Shown: positions 1-9,877, counted from the stretch's first letter. The stretch: 64,000 bases of DNA from Solibacillus sp. R5-41 (GCF_002736105.1 NZ_CP024123.1:2968001-3032000); one strand, 5' to 3'. The notes: generated from the sequence alone by a model not told the origin. A program made the numbers and translations.

Positions 1-996
1 TCCGTCGAGTAACATGCCGACGACAAGTAATGCAAGATTTACAAGTAATAAAAATACCCAAGGACTTTCTGTAATACTTAACATGCTATCCACTAATAAT
101 TGCGGGATTCTTTCAAATGCAATCATCCAACCAAAAATATTTGCCATAATAATTAAATACGTAACGGTTGCAGTATTTGTTACTGTACTAATTAACATCT
201 TCGGTATTTTCTTCAAATCTAATTCGCGATAGAAAAATAGTCCTACAATAATGGCAATTAAACAGGCAACGGCCGCTGACTCTGTCGCTGTAAAAATCCC
301 CATTAAAATCCCGACAACAACCGTTATAGGAATTAATAATGCTGGAAGTACTTGAATTGTACTTTTCAAAATTAGCTTTAATGACGCTCGCTCACTTTTT
401 GGAAAGTTTTGCTTATACCCCATAAATGAAATAACCCCGATAAATACAAGACCATAAATAATACCAGGCACAATTCCCGCCATAAACAGTGCCCCAATGG
501 ACGTACTCGAAAGCGTTCCATAGATGATAAAAATCATACTTGGTGGAATAATCGGAGCAATAATGGAAGAAGCTAATGTAATAGACGCTGCAAATTCGCG
601 TTTATACCCCTCTTTTTCCATTTGCGGCACCATCACTTTGCTCATCATCGCAGCTTGTGCATTGGCAGAACCTAAAATAGACGCCAGGAACATATTCGCC
701 ACTACCGTTACATAGGCAAGTCCACCTTTATAGTGACCAATCAGTACTCGGGCAAATTGTACGAGACGCGCCGTAATCCCACCTTCATTCATAATTTCGC
801 CCATTAACATGAATAGCGGAATTGCGAGTAATCCAAAATTTTCGAGACTCGAATACATACGTAGTGGAGTAGAATCAAGTAACATGATTTGTCCATTTAA
901 AAGGAAATAAATAATCGTAATAATACCTAAAACCATTGCAATAGGAATGCCCATTATTAATAACAAAAAGAAAATGGCGATCGTTAAAAATGTCAT
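1..996 (-). CDS. dctM: TRAP transporter large permease DctM (5' part, runs off window)
   Basis: This is the large membrane subunit of a tripartite ATP-independent periplasmic-type (TRAP) transporter, which forms the sodium- or proton-driven channel for a small organic acid. The 332 visible residues begin MTFLTIAIFFLLLIMGIPIA and are strongly hydrophobic, as in DctM/SiaM proteins; roughly 90 C-terminal residues of a normal ~425-residue protein lie beyond the left edge. The start codon follows the dctQ stop by one base, so the two are translationally coupled. As the last gene of the aromatic catabolic cluster it probably imports the cluster's substrate, but the substrate cannot be read from sequence. 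Confidence 0.9.
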   Translation of the reverse strand, partial: MTFLTIAIFFLLLIMGIPIAMVLGIITIIYFLLNGQIMLLDSTPLRMYSSLENFGLLAIPLFMLMGEIMNEGGITARLVQFARVLIGHYKGGLAYVTVVANMFLASILGSANAQAAMMSKVMVPQMEKEGYKREFAASITLASSIIAPIIPPSMIFIIYGTLSSTSIGALFMAGIVPGIIYGLVFIGVISFMGYKQNFPKSERASLKLILKSTIQVLPALLIPITVVVGILMGIFTATESAAVACLIAIIVGLFFYRELDLKKIPKMLISTVTNTATVTYLIIMANIFGWMIAFERIPQLLVDSMLSITESPWVFLLLVNLALLVVGMLLDG

Positions 997-997
997 A

Positions 998-1519
998 CTA
1001 ACTCACGCCCCCTTCTACATTTTCTACTACTTCAGGTTCACCGTTCACAATATTATTCAAAAAACGAGTCAAAATATGAATAAAAGCAAACACCAGTCCT
1101 ATTGGAACAGCACTATATGGAATCCACATCGGAATTTGTAGCGCACTTGATTTTTGAATAAGCATCGATGGCAGCATAATCCACTTCATCGAATAAAAAA
1201 TTAAGACTCCTAAAAATACAATCATCGTTAAATCCTGTGCACTGCGTAGCCACCTTTTCTTGCTGTCTGAAATCGCATCATACAGAAATGTAACAGAAGC
1301 TTGGGTGCCATATTTCAGGCCCCAGCTTCCACCAATAAAGGATGTCCAAATCAATAAGAAAATGGAGACTTCACCAGCCCAAGGGATTGGATCTTTTAGG
1401 AAGTAACGATAACAAACTGCAGCAATCATCAATATTGCTAACGCACCCATCAAAACCGCCATAATCAATTCTTCCAGCTTTGTTAGGAAATCACTGAATT
1501 TAGTCAATAATTGTACCAC
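998..1519 (-). CDS. dctQ: TRAP transporter small permease DctQ
   Basis: This 173-residue protein is the small membrane subunit that bridges the binding protein and DctM in TRAP transporters. Four hydrophobic segments are visible (about residues 17-38, 48-66, 92-112 and 134-154), with the family pattern of an amphipathic, Trp-rich loop (PWAGEVSIFLLIWTSFIGGS) after the first segment. It lies 19 bp downstream of dctP and one base upstream of dctM, in the usual P-Q-M order. Length and layout are normal for the family. Confidence 0.92.
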   Translation of the reverse strand: MVQLLTKFSDFLTKLEELIMAVLMGALAILMIAAVCYRYFLKDPIPWAGEVSIFLLIWTSFIGGSWGLKYGTQASVTFLYDAISDSKKRWLRSAQDLTMIVFLGVLIFYSMKWIMLPSMLIQKSSALQIPMWIPYSAVPIGLVFAFIHILTRFLNNIVNGEPEVVENVEGGVS

Positions 1520-1538
1520 TCAAAATCCCCCCTAGAGA

Positions 1539-2615
1539 CTAGTTACGTGCAGCTTCGATAAAGCGTTTCATTAGATCTGATTTTGCACTATATTCATTAT
1601 CGAATAATTTGATTTCTTCTGCGTATACTTCAGCACCTAATTCAGTAACTGTCATGCCCTGGTCTGCCAATTTCGCTTTAAAATCTTCCTCTTGTGCCGA
1701 ACGTGTATCTACTGCATATTTTGAAGCGACAACTAATGACTCTGTAATGATTTTTTGCGCATCAGCAGACAAATCATTAAAGGCTTTATCGTTCGTCAAA
1801 ATGATTGATGGCCATACCATATGGTTCGTTACCGTCGCGTATTTTGCTACCTCAGAATATTTATTTGTAATCGTCGCATCTAAGTCCATATCCATTCCGT
1901 CAATTACACCAGTTTGTAATGCTGAGTATACTTCTGGTAGCGGTAATGCCTCAGGTGCTGCACCTGTTGATTGATAGAAGAATGTCAGCGGTGGAGACGG
2001 TGTTACGCGCATTTTTAAGCCTTTTAAATCGCTCGGTTTTTTAACTTCTTTGTCTTTCGTAATCATGACACGCTGTCCTGCAAATAAATAATCTAATGGT
2101 TTTAATCCCGTACCTTCAATTTGCTTTAACATTTCTTTACCAAGTTCTCCTTGGCTCATTTCATACGCATCTTGTAATGAATCAAATGCATAAGGTGTAA
2201 ACCATGCCGCTAAGTCTGGTGTACGAGCACTTAAGTACGCAGCTGTAATTAACGCAAAGTCAATCGACCCTGCTTCTACTTGCTGTACCATATCCGCTTC
2301 CGTTCCTAACTGACTTGCCGGATAAATTTCCACTTGCATTTTACCGCCTGAGCGAGCTTTTAATTCTTCATTGAATTTTTCTGCTGCTAAATGCCACATA
2401 TGATCTGTCGCTGTAATATGTGCAAGCTTAAATGTCTTCGTTGGTAAATCCAATTCCGCACTTGCATCACCTGCTACCGACGTTTCGACCTTCTTTCCTG
2501 CGTCTGCATCCGGTTTTGCCGTTGTTGAATCTGACTCATCTGAGTTACATGCAGCTAATGCCAATACCATTAAAAAGAATAATCCGAATTGAAGAAACTT
2601 CGATATTTTATTCAT
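1539..2615 (-). CDS. dctP: TRAP transporter substrate-binding lipoprotein DctP
   Basis: This 358-residue extracytoplasmic solute receptor has a lipoprotein signal peptide ending in the lipobox LALAAC, so Cys23 should be lipidated and anchor it outside the membrane. A low-complexity linker follows, then a DctP domain from about residue 60 (TFKLAHITATDHMWH, GSIDFALITAAYLSA, KGLKMRVTPSPP, GVIDGMDMDLDA). It should capture the transported acid and hand it to DctQM. A Gram-positive TRAP system in a meta-cleavage cluster suggests an aromatic acid such as anthranilate as ligand; this is inference. Confidence 0.93.
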   Translation of the reverse strand: MNKISKFLQFGLFFLMVLALAACNSDESDSTTAKPDADAGKKVETSVAGDASAELDLPTKTFKLAHITATDHMWHLAAEKFNEELKARSGGKMQVEIYPASQLGTEADMVQQVEAGSIDFALITAAYLSARTPDLAAWFTPYAFDSLQDAYEMSQGELGKEMLKQIEGTGLKPLDYLFAGQRVMITKDKEVKKPSDLKGLKMRVTPSPPLTFFYQSTGAAPEALPLPEVYSALQTGVIDGMDMDLDATITNKYSEVAKYATVTNHMVWPSIILTNDKAFNDLSADAQKIITESLVVASKYAVDTRSAQEEDFKAKLADQGMTVTELGAEVYAEEIKLFDNEYSAKSDLMKRFIEAARN

Positions 2616-2635
2616 AAATGCAATCTCCTCTTATT

Positions 2636-2827
2636 TCATTTTTTTACATTATGTTTAGACTTCCCTGCAATACCCCAATGCTTTGCTGGAAATTCTGTAA
2701 TGATGACTCGGACTTGTTCTGCTGACACTTCCGCGGCTTCTACAAGAGCTTCGGTTACTTGTGCAATGATGTTTTCCTTTTGTTCATCTGTACGCCCTTC
2801 AAGTAGTTGAATTTGTACAATAGGCAT
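2636..2827 (-). CDS. 4-oxalocrotonate tautomerase family protein
   Basis: This 63-residue protein belongs to the 4-oxalocrotonate tautomerase family. After removal of Met1 the chain starts with Pro (PIVQIQLLEGRTDEQK), the catalytic base of the family, and the body has the usual beta-alpha-beta pattern. In meta-cleavage pathways it interconverts 2-hydroxymuconate and 2-oxohex-3-enedioate. Here it would supply the oxo form to the decarboxylase encoded just upstream on the minus strand. It lies 20 bp upstream of dctP and 19 bp downstream of the decarboxylase gene, so it is probably cotranscribed with both. Confidence 0.9.
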   Translation of the reverse strand: MPIVQIQLLEGRTDEQKENIIAQVTEALVEAAEVSAEQVRVIITEFPAKHWGIAGKSKHNVKK

Positions 2828-2846
2828 CGTATATTTACACCTACCT

Positions 2847-3617
2847 CTATTTCACATTTAGCGTCAGCTTGCCTAACGCGCCGTAATCCGCCTCAATGAC
2901 GTCGCCCGCTTCCACGGCAATCGCATCAGTAATCCCACCCGTTAGAACGAGTTGACCAGGTGTAATACCACGTCCTTCTCGCTCTAACATCGTTAATAAT
3001 TCAATGACCGAATAGATTGGATGACCAAGTACGGCTGCACCTTGTCCGAATAACTTATCTTCACCATTCAGCTTTAACGTAACTTCAACCGCGGACCAAT
3101 CCAATGCATACGGTGAAAATGCTTGTGCACTTAATAAGATTTTCGTCGATGAAGCATTATCCGCAATGACATCTGGCAAAGTAAATGAGAAGTTTTGATA
3201 ACGGCTATCGATTACTTCAAGTGCTAAATACACACTTTCTACTGCATCCCATACATCAAGCGGTGTTAAGTTCGCACCAAATAACGCCTTTTTGAAGACA
3301 AATGCGACCTCTGCCTCTACGCGTGGATGAATATATTCGGCAGCCGTTAGTTCATTCGTTATTAAATTCATAGAAGATGTTAAGCGGCCATAAATAGGTG
3401 AGTCTACACCGACTTGTTGCTGCTTTGCTACACTTGTTAAGCCCATTTTCCACCCAATAAAACGGTTGGCTGCCGTTAATGTTTGTTCGATACTAATCTT
3501 TTGAATTTCGTATGCTTGCTCGACCGTTAAATCGGGCTTCGAAACGGTAATTTTTTCAATTGCCTGCTTCGTCGCTTGCGCTGTCGCAACTTGTGAAGCG
3601 TAGTTAAATAAAGTCAT
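2847..3617 (-). CDS. dmpH: 4-oxalocrotonate (2-oxo-3-hexenedioate) decarboxylase
   Basis: This 256-residue member of the fumarylacetoacetate-hydrolase-like hydratase/decarboxylase family should decarboxylate 2-oxohex-3-enedioate to 2-oxopent-4-enoate. I assign it to the decarboxylase side rather than the hydratase because it has the GWKMGLTSVAK...GVDSPIYG signature seen in XylI/DmpH. The metal-binding region ([27 protein letters not shown]) is intact. It overlaps the aldolase gene by four bases. Decarboxylase and hydratase of this type normally form a complex; its partner is at 5526-6308. Confidence 0.86.
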   Translation of the reverse strand: MTLFNYASQVATAQATKQAIEKITVSKPDLTVEQAYEIQKISIEQTLTAANRFIGWKMGLTSVAKQQQVGVDSPIYGRLTSSMNLITNELTAAEYIHPRVEAEVAFVFKKALFGANLTPLDVWDAVESVYLALEVIDSRYQNFSFTLPDVIADNASSTKILLSAQAFSPYALDWSAVEVTLKLNGEDKLFGQGAAVLGHPIYSVIELLTMLEREGRGITPGQLVLTGGITDAIAVEAGDVIEADYGALGKLTLNVK

Positions 3618-4630
3618 CGCTTGCCACCAACCTTGTCTCTCACTAGTTTTTGTGCTACTTCAATGATCGTATCTTCCTGACCACCAACAACGTTTAATTT
3701 TCCAAGCTCTACTAAAATATCACGTGCATCAATTCCTACTTTTTCCGCCGCGAGATTTGCGTGACGTAAAAAGCTCGAATACACACCGGCATAGCCCATA
3801 ACTAAGCTGCCCGACGTAATATCTTGTGGTTGCGGTAAAATTTCGTTGCGTACATAATCGGCTAAATCGAGCATTTGATATAATTCAATTCCCGTTTCAA
3901 TCCCCATTCGTTGCAACACAGCGACCAGTACCTCTGTTTGCGTATTGCCAGCACCTGCACCTAAGCAGCAAATACTACCGTCAATACGCGTCGCACCTTC
4001 CTCAATGGCCACGAGCGTATTCGCAACCGCTAAACTCAAGTTATTATGGGCATGGAAACCAATTTCAACTTGTAAATTTTCGCTTAATAAACGAATACGA
4101 TCACGTACATCTGATGGCAACATCGCACCTGCAGAATCTGTTACGTACACACCATCTGCACCGTAAGATTCCATTAATAATGCTTGTTGTAATACAATTT
4201 CAGGGGGTGCTGAATGGGCCATCATAAGAAATCCAAACACTTCCATCCCTAATCTTTTCGCTGTTTCGATATGCTGTTTTGAGACATCTGCCTCTGTGAC
4301 ATGTGTAGCTACTCGAACTGCGCGTGCACCCGCATCAAAAGCAAGTTTTAAATCTTCAATCGTCCCAATGCCAGGAATTAATAGCACCGTAACAATCGAA
4401 TCCCCAGCTACTTCCACTGCCGCTTTGATTAATTCAATGTCGTACTCCTTTGAAAAGCCGTATTGTAACGACGATCCGCCTAAGCCATCGCCATGCGTTA
4501 CTTCGATGTAGGGTACTTTTGCCTCGCTAAGCCCTTGTGTTAGTTTGCGCACTTGTTCGAAAGTAAATTGATGCCCAACAACATGACTTCCATCACGCAT
4601 TGCTACTTCTGTAATGTAAATTGGTTTCAT
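3614..4630 (-). CDS. dmpG: 4-hydroxy-2-oxovalerate aldolase
   Basis: This 338-residue DmpG/MhpE-type aldolase cleaves 4-hydroxy-2-oxopentanoate to pyruvate and acetaldehyde. An HMGL-like TIM barrel is visible: [11 protein letters not shown] at the N-terminus (divalent metal and catalytic region) and the metal-binding GFHAHNN motif near residue 195, followed by the C-terminal communication domain. It overlaps the dehydrogenase gene by four bases, which fits the known channelling of acetaldehyde between the two subunits. Length is normal. Confidence 0.95.
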   Translation of the reverse strand: MKPIYITEVAMRDGSHVVGHQFTFEQVRKLTQGLSEAKVPYIEVTHGDGLGGSSLQYGFSKEYDIELIKAAVEVAGDSIVTVLLIPGIGTIEDLKLAFDAGARAVRVATHVTEADVSKQHIETAKRLGMEVFGFLMMAHSAPPEIVLQQALLMESYGADGVYVTDSAGAMLPSDVRDRIRLLSENLQVEIGFHAHNNLSLAVANTLVAIEEGATRIDGSICCLGAGAGNTQTEVLVAVLQRMGIETGIELYQMLDLADYVRNEILPQPQDITSGSLVMGYAGVYSSFLRHANLAAEKVGIDARDILVELGKLNVVGGQEDTIIEVAQKLVRDKVGGKR

Positions 4631-5511
4631 TGAACTTCAGCCCTTTCCAACATCGACTTCGCAATCTCTTCAGCTACTTTTAATGCAGAGGCGGTCATGA
4701 TGTCTAAATTTCCTGCGTAAATTGGTAAATAATCGCCAAGCCCTTCTACTTCAAGGAAAACCGTTACTTTTTTGCCTTCAATGAGCGGGTCAATTTTCAA
4801 ACGGTAGCCTGGTACAAAGTCATTCACCTTGCTCACCATGTCTATGACAGCGGCTGAAATGGCTTCTGCATCCCCATCCTCATTTAATAAACACATCACT
4901 GTATCGCGCATCAGTAGTTGCGGCTCGGCTGGATTCAAAATAATAATCGCCTTCCCTTTTTTTGCACCACCTACTTGCTCAATCGCACGCGCTGTTGTTT
5001 GTGTAAATTCATCAATATTGGCGCGCGTCCCAGGGCCAGCACTTTTGGATGCAATTGTGGCAATGATTTCTGCATAATTTACTGGCTGAACCGAATGAAT
5101 CGCATGGACGATTGGAATAGTTGCTTGTCCACCACAAGTAATCATATTTACGACATCTTTTTCGAGATGTTCCGTTAAATTAACCGTCGGCGCAACGAAT
5201 GGACCTATTGCCGCTGGGGTTAGATCCACAATACGGATATTCAATCCTTTAACAGCGTCTACATGGTGTTGATGCGCTTTTGCTGATGTTGCATCAAACA
5301 AAATTTTTGCGAGTTCTGGCTTCTCAAGAAAACCTTCAATTCCATTTGAAATGGTTACAACTCCTGCATCCTTTGCAAGTTTCAACCCTTCAGATTGCGG
5401 GTCAATTCCAATTAAAACTGACATTTCTAAATACGGTGATCGTTGGATTTTCATCATTAAATCTGTTCCAATGTTCCCTGAACCGATAATGCCCACTTTA
5501 ATTTTTTCCAT
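4627..5511 (-). CDS. dmpF: Acetaldehyde dehydrogenase (acylating)
   Basis: This 294-residue DmpF/BphJ/MhpF-type enzyme oxidises acetaldehyde to acetyl-CoA with NAD and CoA. It starts with the dinucleotide-binding motif [12 protein letters not shown] and has the catalytic cysteine in [13 protein letters not shown] around residue 126. Its gene overlaps the aldolase gene, as in other meta pathways, where the two proteins form a channelling complex. It lies 14 bp downstream of the hydratase gene. Confidence 0.95.
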   Translation of the reverse strand: MEKIKVGIIGSGNIGTDLMMKIQRSPYLEMSVLIGIDPQSEGLKLAKDAGVVTISNGIEGFLEKPELAKILFDATSAKAHQHHVDAVKGLNIRIVDLTPAAIGPFVAPTVNLTEHLEKDVVNMITCGGQATIPIVHAIHSVQPVNYAEIIATIASKSAGPGTRANIDEFTQTTARAIEQVGGAKKGKAIIILNPAEPQLLMRDTVMCLLNEDGDAEAISAAVIDMVSKVNDFVPGYRLKIDPLIEGKKVTVFLEVEGLGDYLPIYAGNLDIMTASALKVAEEIAKSMLERAEVQ

Positions 5512-5525
5512 TTTGGTACCACCCT

Positions 5526-6308
5526 TTATTTAAATTCAACTTCTACCTTGCCTAATAATTCTCCAAAATCAGCTACAAAAACATCGCCAACTTCTGCATC
5601 GAGTGCCGCTGATAATGCGCCTGATAAAATCACTTCCCCTGCTTCCATACCGATATTAAAGTCAGCAAGGCGATTTACCAGCCAAGCAACACAGGCTGCG
5701 GGATTTCCTAATACATCCTCGCCTTTCCCTGTATTCACCTTCGTACCATTTTTATAAAAGTCCATTTCAATCTCTGGTAAATCTACTTGTGCAGCATCGC
5801 GCTTTACATCCCCTAAAACATATTTCGCCGAAGATGCATTATCTGCAATCGTATCTAATAGCTTAATCTTCCAATTTTCAATACGACTATCCACAATTTC
5901 AAGACTGCCAACTATGTAATCCGTCGCTTCAATTACTTGCGCTACAGTTACATTAGGTCCTTTTAAGGGCGCTTTTAAAAAAAAGGCAACTTCTGCCTCT
6001 ACGCGTGGTTTTAAATAATCACTACGTAAAGTCGTACTATCTTTAATTTCCATATTCGAAAGTAAATGCCCATAATCCGGCTCATCTACGTTCAATAATT
6101 CTTGCATCGCTTTAGAAGTAAGGCCGATTTTTTTGCCCGTTATACGATGCCCTTGTGCTACTTTTTCGTTTATTGTTTCTAATTGAATTAAATACGCATC
6201 TTTCACTGTTAAATTTTCTAGTGATTGCGTAAGTGGCTGAATTCCATTTTGATTTTGTTCTGCCGTTAACAATTTATGTGACCACTCGATTAAATTAACA
6301 ACCATCAT
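5526..6308 (-). CDS. dmpE: 2-oxopent-4-enoate hydratase
   Basis: This enzyme of about 260 residues adds water to 2-oxopent-4-enoate to form 4-hydroxy-2-oxopentanoate. Diagnostic stretches match the hydratase branch (XylJ/DmpE/MhpD): [43 protein letters not shown] and [10 protein letters not shown] place the start at the ATG pair near 6308, ten bases after the dehydrogenase stop and behind an AGGGAGTGGA ribosome site; an open frame continues upstream to 6395 but would overlap the previous gene. The distantly related decarboxylase at 2847-3617 is its likely complex partner. Confidence 0.9.
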   Translation of the reverse strand: MMVVNLIEWSHKLLTAEQNQNGIQPLTQSLENLTVKDAYLIQLETINEKVAQGHRITGKKIGLTSKAMQELLNVDEPDYGHLLSNMEIKDSTTLRSDYLKPRVEAEVAFFLKAPLKGPNVTVAQVIEATDYIVGSLEIVDSRIENWKIKLLDTIADNASSAKYVLGDVKRDAAQVDLPEIEMDFYKNGTKVNTGKGEDVLGNPAACVAWLVNRLADFNIGMEAGEVILSGALSAALDAEVGDVFVADFGELLGKVEVEFK

Positions 6309-6318
6309 TCCACTCCCT

Positions 6319-7785
6319 TTACAATTTGATTGTAATATTGGATACTTCACAATAAAATTCGAAGCTATGTGCTCCGCCTTCTCGTCCAATACCACTATGC
6401 TTCATGCCACCAAATGGCGTTCGTAAATCGCGTAAATACCATGTATTCACCCAGACAATACCTGATTCAATCTGACCGGCAACACGATGTGCACGACGCA
6501 GATCATTTGTCCAAATTGTCGCCCCTAAGCCGTAATTCGTATCATTTGCGTAGTCTAGTACTTCCTCTTCTGTGTCAAATGGTAAAACCGCAACTACCGG
6601 ACCGAAGATTTCCTCTTTTACACAACGCGAATTTTGTGTCAGACCGACAATAATAGTTGGTTCGATAAAATAACCTTTCTCTATACCAGCTGGACGTCCA
6701 CCACCCGTTAAGATTTGGCCGCCTTCTTCACGTGCAATATCGATATAACCCATCACTTTTTCGTAATGCTCTTTACCGACAACCGAACCGATATTTGTAC
6801 TATCTTCAAATGGATCACCTATTTTAAGCTCGTTTGTTCTCGCGACAAACCTTTCGATAAAGGCATCAAAAATCGGACGTTCAACATAAATACGCGAACC
6901 ACATAAACACACTTGTCCCTGGTTCATAAAGCTTGATTTTAATGTTGTTTCAATGACTTCATCTAAATCAGAATCTGCGAATATGATGTTAGGATTTTTT
7001 CCACCAAGCTCAAACGAAACCTTTTTTAGCGTTGGTGCAGCTGCTTTCATAATCGTCGTACCTGTTCGTGTTTCACCTGTAAATGTAATGGCGTCAACAT
7101 CTGGATGCTCCGATAAAAAGGCACCTGTTGAATTTCCACCAAAACCGTGCACAAGATTGACTACCCCGTCTGGCACACCCGCCTCTTTACATAGTTCAAC
7201 TAAGCGCGTTGCTGTCATTGGCGTTAACTCTGCCGGCTTCATAACTGCTGTACTACCCGCAGCTAAGCACGGTGCTAATTTCCAAGTCAATAGCAATAGA
7301 GGTAAATTCCATGGATTGATCATGGCAACAACCCCTACTGGACGTGTAACTGAATAATGCAGGGCGATATTATCTTGGTTATACGACTCATTGCCTAAAG
7401 ATGTTAAATAATCCGCAAAGAAATGGAAATTATGAGCAGAACGCTTAATATCCATTTCTAATGCTAATAAATAGGGCTTACCAGTATCCGTCGCCTCTAA
7501 TACCGCGAGCTCTTCTACGTTTTCCAAAATTAAATCCCCTATACGGCGAAGGATTTGAGAACGCTCTTTTGTTGTGAACTCTTTCCACGGTCCTTTTAAT
7601 GCCGCCTTTGCAGCAGCAACAGCATCGTCTACCTGGTCTTTCGTTGCCTCGGCAATCCATCCGACCACTTCTTCTGTCGCTGGATTAATATTTTCAAATT
7701 TCATTTCATCCTGGACATCAATAAATTGACCATTAATATAATTTCGGCAATTGATACTTTTCGTTCCAATTTTCATCGGTTGCAT
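6319..7785 (-). CDS. nbaE: 2-aminomuconic / 2-hydroxymuconic semialdehyde dehydrogenase
   Basis: This 488-residue aldehyde dehydrogenase contains the Rossmann and active-site motifs of the superfamily: FELGGKNPNIIF with the general-base Glu, and NQGQVCLCGSR with the catalytic Cys. Its position between the aminomuconate deaminase and the oxopentenoate hydratase points to NAD-dependent oxidation of 2-aminomuconate 6-semialdehyde to 2-aminomuconate. I chose the ATG at 7785, which follows a GGAAGGAGTG site; a GTG four codons upstream overlaps that site. Substrate choice (amino- versus hydroxymuconic semialdehyde) is from context. Confidence 0.9.
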   Translation of the reverse strand: MQPMKIGTKSINCRNYINGQFIDVQDEMKFENINPATEEVVGWIAEATKDQVDDAVAAAKAALKGPWKEFTTKERSQILRRIGDLILENVEELAVLEATDTGKPYLLALEMDIKRSAHNFHFFADYLTSLGNESYNQDNIALHYSVTRPVGVVAMINPWNLPLLLLTWKLAPCLAAGSTAVMKPAELTPMTATRLVELCKEAGVPDGVVNLVHGFGGNSTGAFLSEHPDVDAITFTGETRTGTTIMKAAAPTLKKVSFELGGKNPNIIFADSDLDEVIETTLKSSFMNQGQVCLCGSRIYVERPIFDAFIERFVARTNELKIGDPFEDSTNIGSVVGKEHYEKVMGYIDIAREEGGQILTGGGRPAGIEKGYFIEPTIIVGLTQNSRCVKEEIFGPVVAVLPFDTEEEVLDYANDTNYGLGATIWTNDLRRAHRVAGQIESGIVWVNTWYLRDLRTPFGGMKHSGIGREGGAHSFEFYCEVSNITIKL

Positions 7786-7819
7786 TTTACAGGTCACTCC
7801 TTCCGTGATAGTGAGAACG

Positions 7820-7860
7820 ACTTTAAGAAAATACCGTCTCGTGTACGATTTCCTTAAAGC
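7820..7860. other. Hairpin in the nbaF-nbaE intergenic space
   Basis: An imperfect inverted repeat (CTTTAAGAAAAT ... ATTTCCTTAAAG) fills most of the 85-bp gap between the deaminase and dehydrogenase genes. No clear T-run follows it, so it may be an mRNA processing or stability hairpin rather than a terminator. Confidence 0.45.
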
Positions 7861-7870
7861 CGTCCCTGCA

Positions 7871-8332
7871 CTACTCTTCTATTTCTACAATCATTTCAAT
7901 TTCAATTGCTGTATTATTTGGAAGCTGTGCCATTCCTACTGCTGAACGCGCATGCTTCCCTTTTTCTCCAAAAACTTGCACGAGTAAATCGGATGCACCG
8001 TTCATTACTTTCGGTTGCTGTGTAAAATCAGGTGCCGAATTTACCATGCCTAATATTTTGACAATACGTTTCACTTTCGACAGCTCACCTAACTCGTTCT
8101 TTAAAACAGTAATTAGATTGATCATCGATTGCCTACATGCTTCGTACCCATCTTCAACTGAAAGCTCAACACCTAATTTGCCGTGAAATTGATCGACACC
8201 TTGCCCGGATGTAAAGATTAAATTTCCTGTGCGTACACAGCTTACGTAGTTTCCAACTGCTGAGCGGGGTAGTCCTAACTCAATCCCCAATTCTTGCAAG
8301 CGGTCTTCAGGCGTTTTCAACTGATTTACCAT
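7871..8332 (-). CDS. nbaF: RidA-family protein, probable 2-aminomuconate deaminase
   Basis: This 153-residue YjgF/RidA-family protein carries the family signature near the C-terminus (KHARSAVGMAQLPNNTAIEIEM), including the conserved Arg and Glu. In 3-hydroxyanthranilate meta pathways a RidA-like deaminase converts 2-aminomuconate to 4-oxalocrotonate and ammonia, which is the step missing between the neighbouring enzymes. The ATG at 8332 follows an AAAGGAG site; the gene overlaps the end of the amidohydrolase gene by 26 bases. General RidA-type enamine hydrolysis remains possible. Confidence 0.82.
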   Translation of the reverse strand: MVNQLKTPEDRLQELGIELGLPRSAVGNYVSCVRTGNLIFTSGQGVDQFHGKLGVELSVEDGYEACRQSMINLITVLKNELGELSKVKRIVKILGMVNSAPDFTQQPKVMNGASDLLVQVFGEKGKHARSAVGMAQLPNNTAIEIEMIVEIEE

Positions 8333-9335
8333 AGATTTTGCTCCTTTCAATGTTTAAAAAGGATAGGACATTTCCGCCAAGGATGGCAGCACGGTCCTCA
8401 TCTGACAACGCGCCATATTCATCCACAACTTTTCCTGGGTCAATTTCTCTAAGTAAGAACGGGTAATCTGATCCCATAATGACTTTGTCCACTCCGTACC
8501 GGTCAATTAAATATTGGAGATTTTGTGGTTCATATACTAATGAATCAAAGTAAAAGTTTTTTGTGTAATAACTTGGCGGATGCTCTGTCTTACGTATGTC
8601 TGGCCATACTTTCCACCCTTGATCAAGGCGCGGTAAAATATAAGGGAAAGACCCACCACCATGTGCAAAACAGACTTTTAGATTTGGGCATTTTTCCATC
8701 ACACCGCTCCACAGTAAGCTCGCTGCGGCTAATGCCGTTTCACTTGGCATACCTACTGTGTACATGAAATTATGTTGTGGTGTGCGATCCTTTGCCATCG
8801 TTTCCCATGGGTGTACGAACAACGGCATGTCGTACTCTTCAGCAGCCTTGAAAAATGGAAGTAAATACTCGCTATCTAAATTTTGACCATTTACATTTGT
8901 ACCAATTTCAATACCAGCCAGACCGATTTCCTTACAACGGATTAATTCTTTAACAGAAATTTCCGAATCTTGCAACGGCACTGTTCCTAACCCGATAAAA
9001 CGATCTGGATATTGCTTTACTGTCTGTGCGATAAAATCATTTTGATAAACGGCTAACTCCAGTGCTTGTAGGGCAGGTGCCCAGTAAGAAAATGTCACGG
9101 GAACAGGTGATAAAACTTGCATATCCACACGCTCTCTATCCATGTCTTCAATGCGTTTTTTCGCGTCCCAAACTTGTGCATCTACTGCGCGGAAAACCTT
9201 TCCCGACACCATAATATCTGCCCCACAAGAACATTTATTTTCTAGTACCGGCCAGCGATCGTTGCCGTATTTTTTCGCTAAATCTGGTAAATCTTCTGGA
9301 TAAATATGCGTATGAAAATCTATTCGCATTGCCAT
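8307..9335 (-). CDS. nbaD: 2-amino-3-carboxymuconate-6-semialdehyde decarboxylase (ACMSD-type amidohydrolase)
   Basis: This 342-residue amidohydrolase-family decarboxylase has the zinc ligands His8 and His10 in DFHTHIYPE, a FAHGGGSFPY strand carrying a further His and a GSDYPFL motif with the metal-site Asp, as in ACMSD. The enzyme removes CO2 from the unstable ring-opened product before it cyclises to quinolinate. Its gene overlaps that of the dioxygenase upstream by 16 bases, so the two enzymes that must act in quick succession are translationally coupled. Other amidohydrolase decarboxylases are less likely given this context. Confidence 0.92.
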   Translation of the reverse strand: MAMRIDFHTHIYPEDLPDLAKKYGNDRWPVLENKCSCGADIMVSGKVFRAVDAQVWDAKKRIEDMDRERVDMQVLSPVPVTFSYWAPALQALELAVYQNDFIAQTVKQYPDRFIGLGTVPLQDSEISVKELIRCKEIGLAGIEIGTNVNGQNLDSEYLLPFFKAAEEYDMPLFVHPWETMAKDRTPQHNFMYTVGMPSETALAAASLLWSGVMEKCPNLKVCFAHGGGSFPYILPRLDQGWKVWPDIRKTEHPPSYYTKNFYFDSLVYEPQNLQYLIDRYGVDKVIMGSDYPFLLREIDPGKVVDEYGALSDEDRAAILGGNVLSFLNIERSKIYGKSVENA

Positions 9336-9877
9336 TCACTCACTGTTTCAGGCATTACATGGCCACAGTTCGTACATGTACGCAGCTCTTCTGACGCATT
9401 AAAGAATGAAATACCCTCTGCAATTTGACGACCGATATCCGCCATTTGTATGCGCGCATTATATAGCTGATGATCACATTCGCTGCATAGCCAAACTAAA
9501 TCCTCTAACTCTCCCTCTTTGCGCTTACGTTCTACAACAATTCCGTAAGTGTCTGCAACTCGATGTGGTGAATGCGGAACATTTGCAGGAAGCGTAAACA
9601 TTTCCCCTTCTTTCACTTCTATTACTTCACGCTTGTTTTCATCATTAATTACTTCTATATAGCATGAGCCTTTAATTTGGTAAAAGATTTCATCAGAAGG
9701 ATCTACATGGAACTCACGGCGTGCATTTGGGCCACCAATTAACATAATTAGAAATTCCGAATCTTCCCATAGCGCCTTATTATTTACAGGAGGTTTTAGT
9801 AAATCTTTATTCTCCTCAATAATTTTCCATAAATTTAATGATCTCGCCTGTAATTTGCTCACTGTTTCCTTAGACAT
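9320..9877 (-). CDS. nbaC: 3-hydroxyanthranilate 3,4-dioxygenase
   Basis: This 185-residue cupin opens the ring of 3-hydroxyanthranilate. The iron ligands are probably His57 and Glu63 (EFHVDPSDEIFYQ) and His102 (PANVPHSPHR), with Arg54 and Arg106 in the positions used for substrate carboxylate binding. The C-terminal tail carries two CxxC pairs (LCSECDH and CTNCGH), the rubredoxin-like second iron site of bacterial type enzymes. It is the pathway-defining gene of the cluster and starts 22 bp after the IclR gene behind an AAGGGGGA site. Confidence 0.95.
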   Translation of the reverse strand: MSKETVSKLQARSLNLWKIIEENKDLLKPPVNNKALWEDSEFLIMLIGGPNARREFHVDPSDEIFYQIKGSCYIEVINDENKREVIEVKEGEMFTLPANVPHSPHRVADTYGIVVERKRKEGELEDLVWLCSECDHQLYNARIQMADIGRQIAEGISFFNASEELRTCTNCGHVMPETVSEWQCE

